Positions 58,323 through 64,000 of a DNA stretch of 64,000 nt are shown here, one piece after another (positions within the stretch are counted from its first letter, which is position 1; every line of letters begins with the position of its first letter). The stretch covers positions 2,480,803 through 2,544,802 of the forward strand of contig NC_061129.1 of the NCBI RefSeq assembly GCF_905220365.1, written 5' to 3'. Under the pieces are notes generated by a model that saw nothing but the letters and a program-made list of their open reading frames with translations, was not told the origin of the DNA and searched no databases. The stretch is from Vanessa cardui. Lineage: Eukaryota > Arthropoda > Insecta > Lepidoptera > Nymphalidae. The translations under genes were made by a program, and so were the position numbers.

Positions 58323-59955
58323 GTTACCTCATAACTTTTTACTGGGTGGACCGATTTTGATAATTTTTTTTTTGTTTGAAAGGTAGTGCTTCCCGTGGGG
58401 TCCCATTTTTTTTTATTTTTTTTCCGATGATGGTATCCGTATGAAAACGACATAAGTCTTAAATTTGCATTATGTATATGCGCGACAAATAGGTGAATAA
58501 CTCAAAATCACGTTAACCAATTTTGATGATTCTTTTTTATTATAAAGGATATACTTTAAGGGTAGTTTGGTGACAGTTTGGTAAGGTTCTGAGCACAGGA
58601 TCCATGACAAATTAAGGGAACGGGAGGGAACGGAACAATTCTGAGGAGCACATCAGCAATACTCGGTCGAATCTTTTATTTATGGGTTACTTGGATATTT
58701 GAATCACCTTCCGGAACGTGGTTATGTTCATGTAATTGTCATAATCGAATATTATAATCAACTAGCGACCCGCCCCGACTTCTCACGGGTGCAATACTGA
58801 TATTAACATACTAAAGAATTTGTTTATTTACGACATCACATTGCAAACTTTTAAAATTGTGTTTCTTTACTATATTGTTCATTTATTATATACACAAACC
58901 TTCCCCTTGAATTACACTATCTATTAAAAAAAACCGCATCAAAATCCGTTGCGTAGTTTTAAAGATATAGGGACAGAGAAAGCGACTTTGTTTTATACTA
59001 TGTATTGACGGAACTCCTAAGCGGCTTACACTTAAGATGCGATTTGGGGCAGAATTTCTTTCTGTCTTTAATCAAATTTTGTGTATATGATGTGATGTCA
59101 TATGATGTACGACATAGCATACGAATAGCTCTTTTGCAAAGTTTTTTTACTGAGGTCGATTACAGCTCATTCGAGGGTGGTACCTTGTAGTTTATGCCGC
59201 ATGACGTATTAAAGCCGCATTTTCGAAAGTCTATTTTTGCTTTATTCGAAAGTGTCTTTTGAAATTGTCCTTGAAGTAGTTTCTGATTTATATAAACGGC
59301 ACGCTTAATCTATCCATATTAAGAAAAAAATGTTAGTCTACATCAGCTTCACTTAAAATCAAAAAATAAATAAAATTTTAACAAAAAGAAAAACCGACTT
59401 CAAACAAAACAGTATTATAAAACAAATTAAAATGCACTAAAAAGTAATAACAATAATTGCATATTTAACATATTTTTGAGAGTCCTCCTAGGTAAAATGA
59501 AATGAAAAATATTAGGCTACTTAAAAGTCGATTTACGATTATATAATGTAGTTATAATTATTGCTATATTTGGAGTCGGTGTCAGCCAACCCTATACTAT
59601 ACCTATCAAAAAACAATACGAGAATACTTTAAGAAATGTTTCTTACAAATTACCTTTTATACGATATTATACTGGGTTAATCAAGAGGGTCGTATCGCTT
59701 CTTTCTTTTGATTGTTGAAGCGTGTGCCTGTGGCTGACACCGGCTCCAAATATAGCAATAACTATAACTACGTTATATAATCGTAAATCGACTTTTAAGT
59801 AGTCTAATATTTTTCATTTCATTTTACCTAGGAGGACTCTCAAAAATATGTTAAATATGCAATTATTGTTATTACTTTTTAGTGCATTTTAATTTGTTTT
59901 ATAATACTGTTTTGTTTGAAGTCGGTTTTTCTTTTTGTTAAAATTTTATTTATTA
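58246..59955 (-). mobile_element. Composite element copy 3 (reverse), complete, with long foldback
   Basis: Flank from CAACCGACTTCAAAAAGGAG through a poly-T run of about 27, then GGGAACGGGAGGGAACGGAA, the family E segment (58761-59007), the spacer and the foldback (59367-59955). The foldback arms are about 215 bases each (roughly 59371-59590 and 59728-59948) and nearly perfectly complementary. This is the most complete copy. It has no protein of its own; overlapping frames are low-complexity artefacts. Confidence 0.88.
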
Positions 59956-60055
59956 ATTGCTATTTGAACAAATAGATTTTGTTTTAAATATTATATACTC
60001 AACTGTATATATCTCCTTGATTTTTCCTTCTAAAATTCCGGTTACAACTTCGAAA

Positions 60056-60152
60056 TTCAAATAAAGACCATAAATTATCAAAATTTCGACCAATGATATC
60101 GCGTTAAATAAATGTTCAAGTTGTTAATTTGTCTTAACTTCTTCAGTGATTG
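60056..60152. repeat. Duplicated ~95-bp segment, copy 1
   Basis: From TTCAAATAAAGACCATAAAT through TGATATCGCGTTAAATAAAT to TTGTCTTAACTTCTTCA. Repeated in the same orientation at 61508-61602 with only a few changes. Confidence 0.85.
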
Positions 60153-60429
60153 GAGTAGCTATTAGATGATGATGCTGATAGTAAATTTCAGGCTGTGAGA
60201 CCAGCACTGCGAGGTTCCTTTGAAAGTTTATAATGAACCGGTAAAATATACAGCTAGCCGACGGCCCGAACGTATAGACCATTCATTTTGATGAAAGAAC
60301 GTCATACTTCAAGGTATGGCCTGAGCCTGGCTTACCTTGCACATTTTAACATTACATTTCTCTATATATTATTCATATAATCATAATGCTTTTGAATTGA
60401 ACGATTAATCTTCACATATAGAAATACTA

Positions 60430-60522
60430 GTAGTAGCCCGAGGCTTTACTCGCGTTTTAGGATGTTGGTTATCATGTGTCCGGTAAAAAAGTAGCCTATG
60501 TCCTTTCTTCGAGTTCAAGTTT
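60430..60522 (+). repeat. Dispersed repeat split by SINE copy 11
   Basis: GTAGCCCGAGGCTTTACTCG to TTCGAGTTCAAGTTT, resuming at 60834 as GAGTTCAAGTTTGCTCAAAT. Related to 45435-45605. Confidence 0.7.
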
Positions 60523-60833
60523 AAATAACAACAACAACAACAGCCTGTAAATTCCCAAAGCTGGGCTAAAGGCCTCCTCTCCCTTTGAGGAGAAGGTTTG
60601 GGACACATTCCACCACGCTGTTCCAATGCGGGTTGGTGGAATAAACATGTGGTAGAATTTCTATGAAATTTGTCACATGCAGGTTTCCTCACGATGTTTT
60701 CCTTCACCGCTGAGCACGAGATGAATTATAAAGACAAATTAAGCACATAAATCAGCGGTGCTTGCCTGGGTTTGAACCCACAATCATCGGTTTAGATGCA
60801 CGCGTTCTAACCACTGGACCATCTCGACTAATA
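60523..60833 (-). mobile_element. tRNA-derived SINE, family A copy 11, with perfect target duplication
   Basis: Full-length, (AAC)n tail at the left, head at the right. The exact 12-base GAGTTCAAGTTT is at 60511-60522 and again at 60834-60845. This is clean proof of insertion into the older repeat at 60430. Confidence 0.96.
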
Positions 60834-60968
60834 GAGTTCAAGTTTGCTCAAATAAAAATTTGAAATTGAAATTATTTTTACTATTATAGTATTAATATAG
60901 ATAGTGAACGATTTTTCGTAGTTCTCTTCCAAACGGATTAATCAATTTTGATGAAATATATTTATGTA

Positions 60969-61164
60969 CGATCAGGGTAAGAAAAGGTTCGTCACCTTAA
61001 GATCTATTTTCGTGTGCTCAGTATGAGCGATAATCTGCTTTACCGATCGAGTATGACATATTGCGTCCCAATGATTTGAAGTTTAGATTCAAAAGGTACT
61101 AAGAGCTTAAGACTTGATATAGGAATGAATTTGAAAACTGACGAAGGTTTTCTTACTCTGACTG
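60969..61164 (-). mobile_element. Tc1/mariner-like MITE copy 2
   Basis: Left end ATCAGGGTAAGAAAAGGTTC, right end GGTTTTCTTACTCTGACTG followed by TA. Reverse orientation relative to 15481-15645, sharing AGATTCAAAAGGTACTAAGA and GGAATGAATTTGAAAACTG. About 30 bases longer than copy 1. Confidence 0.78.
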
Positions 61165-61377
61165 TACTTAGGGGGTTCATTTCCTGGTGGTGGATGGTTT
61201 AAACTAATGGCAAAACAATTGAGTTCATTAGTTCCGCTGTTATCGATATCCGCATTTTTATTCTTTGTTTTCTCGAATATAGGAAACGTTACAATATTTT
61301 TTCTCAGCCTCGCAAGAGCTATCATGGCTTATTTATCTCATTGCTCGAAAATCTCGAGATAAAATGTGATTTTTTTT

Positions 61378-61502
61378 AATTGTTGAAAAAGAGTAACTAC
61401 TGAGTTTCTTGCCGGTTCTTCTCGGTAGAATCTACTTTCCGAACCGGTGGTAGCTTCACTTAATTGTAAAATGACGATTCAAAAGTGCTTGAATATATTG
61501 AT
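61378..61502 (-). repeat. Dispersed repeat family C copy 4
   Basis: Reverse copy: AGTAACTACTGAGTTTCTTG, CGGTAGAATCTACTTTCCG, AATGACGATTCAAAAGTGC. It abuts the duplicated segment at 61508. Confidence 0.82.
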
Positions 61503-61507
61503 TTTTG

Positions 61508-61602
61508 ATTCAAATAAAGGCTATAAATTATTAAAATTTCGACCGATGATATCGCGTTAAATAAATGTCCAAGTTGTTAATTTGTCTTAACTTCTTCATG
61601 CC
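61508..61602. repeat. Duplicated ~95-bp segment, copy 2
   Basis: Matches 60056-60152 in the same orientation. Confidence 0.85.
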
Positions 61603-61864
61603 CTTTTAATATTTGTTTAGCTTTACTCCATGGAGAAAATTATTCTCTCAATCTGTGAGAGTGGCGATCGAAGCGATACATTTTTTATGAACGTATGGGA
61701 CAGGATGTATGCGAAAAGGGTTTTCGAGCGGAATGATTTCACATTTACTCCGAATTTGTCCGCAAACTATGTGCACGAAATTCGCGTCATCTTTGATCGG
61801 AAACGACCGCTGCTCTGGCTTAAGGACGACGCAGACATGCGACGCGATATACCAAGACGTTTTA

Positions 61865-62171
61865 CAACAACAACAACAACGACAGCCTGTATATTTGCCA
61901 CTGTTGGGCTAAGGCCTCCTCTCCCTTTCAGGAGGAAGTTTCGAATTCCACCGCCCTGTTCCAATGCGGGTTGGTGGAATACACATGTGGCAGTATTTCT
62001 ATGAAATTTGACACATGCAGGTTTCCTCACAATGTTTTCCTTCTCCGCCAAAAACGAGATGAACTATAAAAACAAATTGAGCACATGAATATTCAGTGTT
62101 GCTTGCCTGGATTTAAACCCTCAGTCATCAGTTTAAATGCATGAGTTCTAATTACTAGGCCATCTCGCCTC
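61865..62171 (-). mobile_element. tRNA-derived SINE, family A copy 12, (AAC)n tail
   Basis: Minus-strand copy; left AACAACAACAACAACGACAG, right GGCCATCTCGCC (head). Diverged: several changes in box B (on the minus strand GGTTTAAATCC). It truncates the unrecognised frame that begins at 61630. Confidence 0.9.
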
Positions 62172-62217
62172 TTACGTACATTACATATATTACATTAATA
62201 TTTTTAATTCATAGCCT

Positions 62218-62462
62218 TACTAGCGACCCGCCCCGACTTCACACGTGGTTCTACAGAATTTATTTATTTATGACATCACAATAGAAACATCTAAAATTAT
62301 CAGTATTTATTTACAATATTGTCCATGTGTAATATACAAAAATCTTCCTCTCCAATCATTCTATCGGTTAAAAAAAACCTCATCAAAATCCGTTGCGTAA
62401 TTTAAAGATCTAAGCATACATATTGACAGACAGCGGTATGCGACTGGGTTTTATACTATGTA
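62218..62462 (-). mobile_element. Helitron-like segment (family E), reverse copy
   Basis: Starts TACTAGCGACCCGCCCCGAC, has a deletion where other copies read CGGGTGCAATACTG, contains CAAAATCCGTTGCGTAAT and ends GGTTTTATACTATGTAATG. Confidence 0.65.
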
Positions 62463-62514
62463 ATGATTATGATTTTTACCATAATACTCTAAGAATAAAG
62501 TGTAGTAAAAATAT

Positions 62515-62620
62515 GTAAATGCCCCACAGCTGGACTAAAACCGCTCCTCAGCTTAATCCACCACACTGTTTCAATACGAGATGGTGGAAACACATCTAGT
62601 CGATTTTCATTGACACACGA
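62515..62620 (-). mobile_element. Decayed family A SINE remnant
   Basis: TAAATGCCCCACAGCTGGAC, CCACCACACTGTTTCAATAC and GGTGGAAACACATCT keep the body order with deletions; no head. Confidence 0.5.
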
Positions 62621-62765
62621 AATTGTATATTATTCCGTTAACATAAAATTGTTTTTCGGAAACCAATTATGCTACAACGTTGTTACTTCTTAGAAAGACT
62701 CAAAAGTCAGCGACGACGTACGTTTATCACATATATGTTATCAAATTAAATCGATCCATTCAGAA

Positions 62766-63207
62766 TTGATATTTATAAAACGCTTGCGCCGAGAAATCGC
62801 GGCGCTGAGCGTTTTCTATCGACTGCATCACGGCGAGTGCTCTGAGGAATTATTCTCTCTAATTCCTGCTTCCCCTTTCCTTCACAGATCCACGCGTGCT
62901 GGCTCGCGATGTCATCGCCTAACTGTGACATCTATCCCAACGCGCACAAAGAAATTTGGCAACTCTTTTCTTTGTTGCACCGCCAAAAAATGGACCTCTT
63001 TACCAGCACACGTGTTCCCCTCCTCTTATAACCTGGGTGCCTTCAAACGAGGAGTGAAGAGGCATTTTGCGGGCCGGCATGGCGAAGGTGACTAGTGCAG
63101 CTCATTCTTGCTGTGCGTACTAGTCTTCTTCGCGTTTTGATTCCATTTCCACTTACCATCAGGTGGAGTGGAGTTATATGCCTAACCGGATATTATTAAA
63201 AAAAAAG
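62766..63207 (+). pseudogene. C-terminal fragment and 3' end of a non-LTR retrotransposon
   Basis: About 110 residues (to the stop at 63093-63095) match the conserved C-terminus of lepidopteran LINE ORF2: LRREIAALSVFYRLHHGECS, EELFSLIPASPF, then a KKWTSLPAHVFP segment and FKRGVKRHFAGR. It is 5' truncated, lacking endonuclease and reverse transcriptase. After the stop there is a 3' UTR with CCACTTACCATCAGGTGG (63149-63166) and a terminal A-run (about 63198-63207). That UTR block is shared with the family B repeats. The clade is not certain. Confidence 0.85.
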
Positions 63208-64000
63208 AGCAATTAACGTAGCACCCGTAGACCAAGTTTATTAGTACTCCAAAAATTTTGAAACAAATTTGCAAAAAACAACAACAACTTTGTAACAAAT
63301 TACCATCTTATATAAAAAATGTAAGCTCAGTAAACGGGTTCAAGTCTCTACTCTCAAAATTTATTTTAGAGAATACCCACTTTTGTAGCGTCTAAAATAC
63401 ACACAGCTATTTTACTATATTCTATTCCGTCAAGTATCTATAAGCCGAATATATTTTTTGTAATTGTTACATTTATTATACTGTTTTCATGTAAGTGAAT
63501 CTGTCTTTTTGAGAATAAATTCTTAAACCTTAGGTTACGGGTTCATTAATATGAGTAAATAATACATTTTAATTTAATTTCCAAATACGATACAAATGGT
63601 CTATCCAATTTTGAATGAAATAAATGTAATATACTGTATTGTACAACACAAACAAAAATAAAGAAAACTTAGGATTAATACAGAAAAAAATAAAACAAGA
63701 TTAGTAAAATAAAAATAAAATCGCTAGTAAATACTATCAAAATCCTTAACAAGATATTTATTAATAGCAACACCGATTATCACCAATAAAATTATTTGTT
63801 ACAAGAACTTTTTAAAGTCTGCGCTATACCGTTCAGTATGAAAATTCAAGTCCTTTCGAAAAGCACAGGAAATTATGCATTTTCACTCCACATTCGCTGT
63901 GCAGTTTGATACGAATGTGGACTAGATGGAGTTATCAAGTATTTGCTTACCAATGTTTTTCTTATCGTGTTCGTGCTGAAAAATGGGGGACATATTTATA
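63208..64000. other. AT-rich stretch to the right edge, nothing recognised
   Basis: No gene or matched repeat seen. Confidence 0.45.

Noticed and set aside
58144..58453. Overlapping frames around the poly-T run
   Set aside because: Translations are dominated by runs of Phe or Lys from the homopolymer; artefacts of low complexity.

Overview
The window is AT-rich nuclear DNA from an insect, almost certainly a butterfly or moth. The evidence is introns with GT/AG borders, insect-type genes, and repeats of lepidopteran character: a tRNA-derived SINE resembling the butterfly Metulj family, an A-tailed SINE-like family, Helitron-like ends, and many short inverted-repeat elements. A nymphalid butterfly is the best guess, but nothing here proves it. 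All family assignments were made by reading translations and motifs; no database search was possible.

The genes lie in the left 17 kb. (1) The 5' part of a La (SS-B/La-related) RNA-binding protein gene is on the minus strand, with three exons between 1618 and the left edge. (2) A single-exon asteroid-family (ASTE1-like) nuclease gene is on the plus strand at 2728-4914, head to head with La. (3) A complete six-exon caspase gene is on the plus strand at 6138-12716. It can be joined in frame to 273 aa and carries the catalytic His and the QACRG motif. (4) A two-exon AIG1/ADTRP-family membrane hydrolase gene is on the minus strand at 16822-14421, convergent with the caspase. The four gene products have no obvious shared pathway.

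From about 17 kb to 64 kb I see no convincing host gene, only AT-rich DNA with many repeats. These include about 15 copies or remnants of the tRNA-SINE, about 12 of the A-tailed family, a second tRNA-like SINE, and at least three MITE families. There are also seven Helitron-like pieces and three copies of a 1.4-1.7 kb composite element that includes a long foldback. Two non-LTR retrotransposon protein fragments are present: one in caspase intron 4, interrupted by a small hAT element, and one at 62.8-63.2 kb.

I found no new multi-gene system, CRISPR array, rRNA or independent tRNA gene. The most interesting signals are the nested transposons inside the caspase gene, an apparent SINE/LINE shared 3' tail, the recurring composite foldback element, and a sequence change that looks like template switching.
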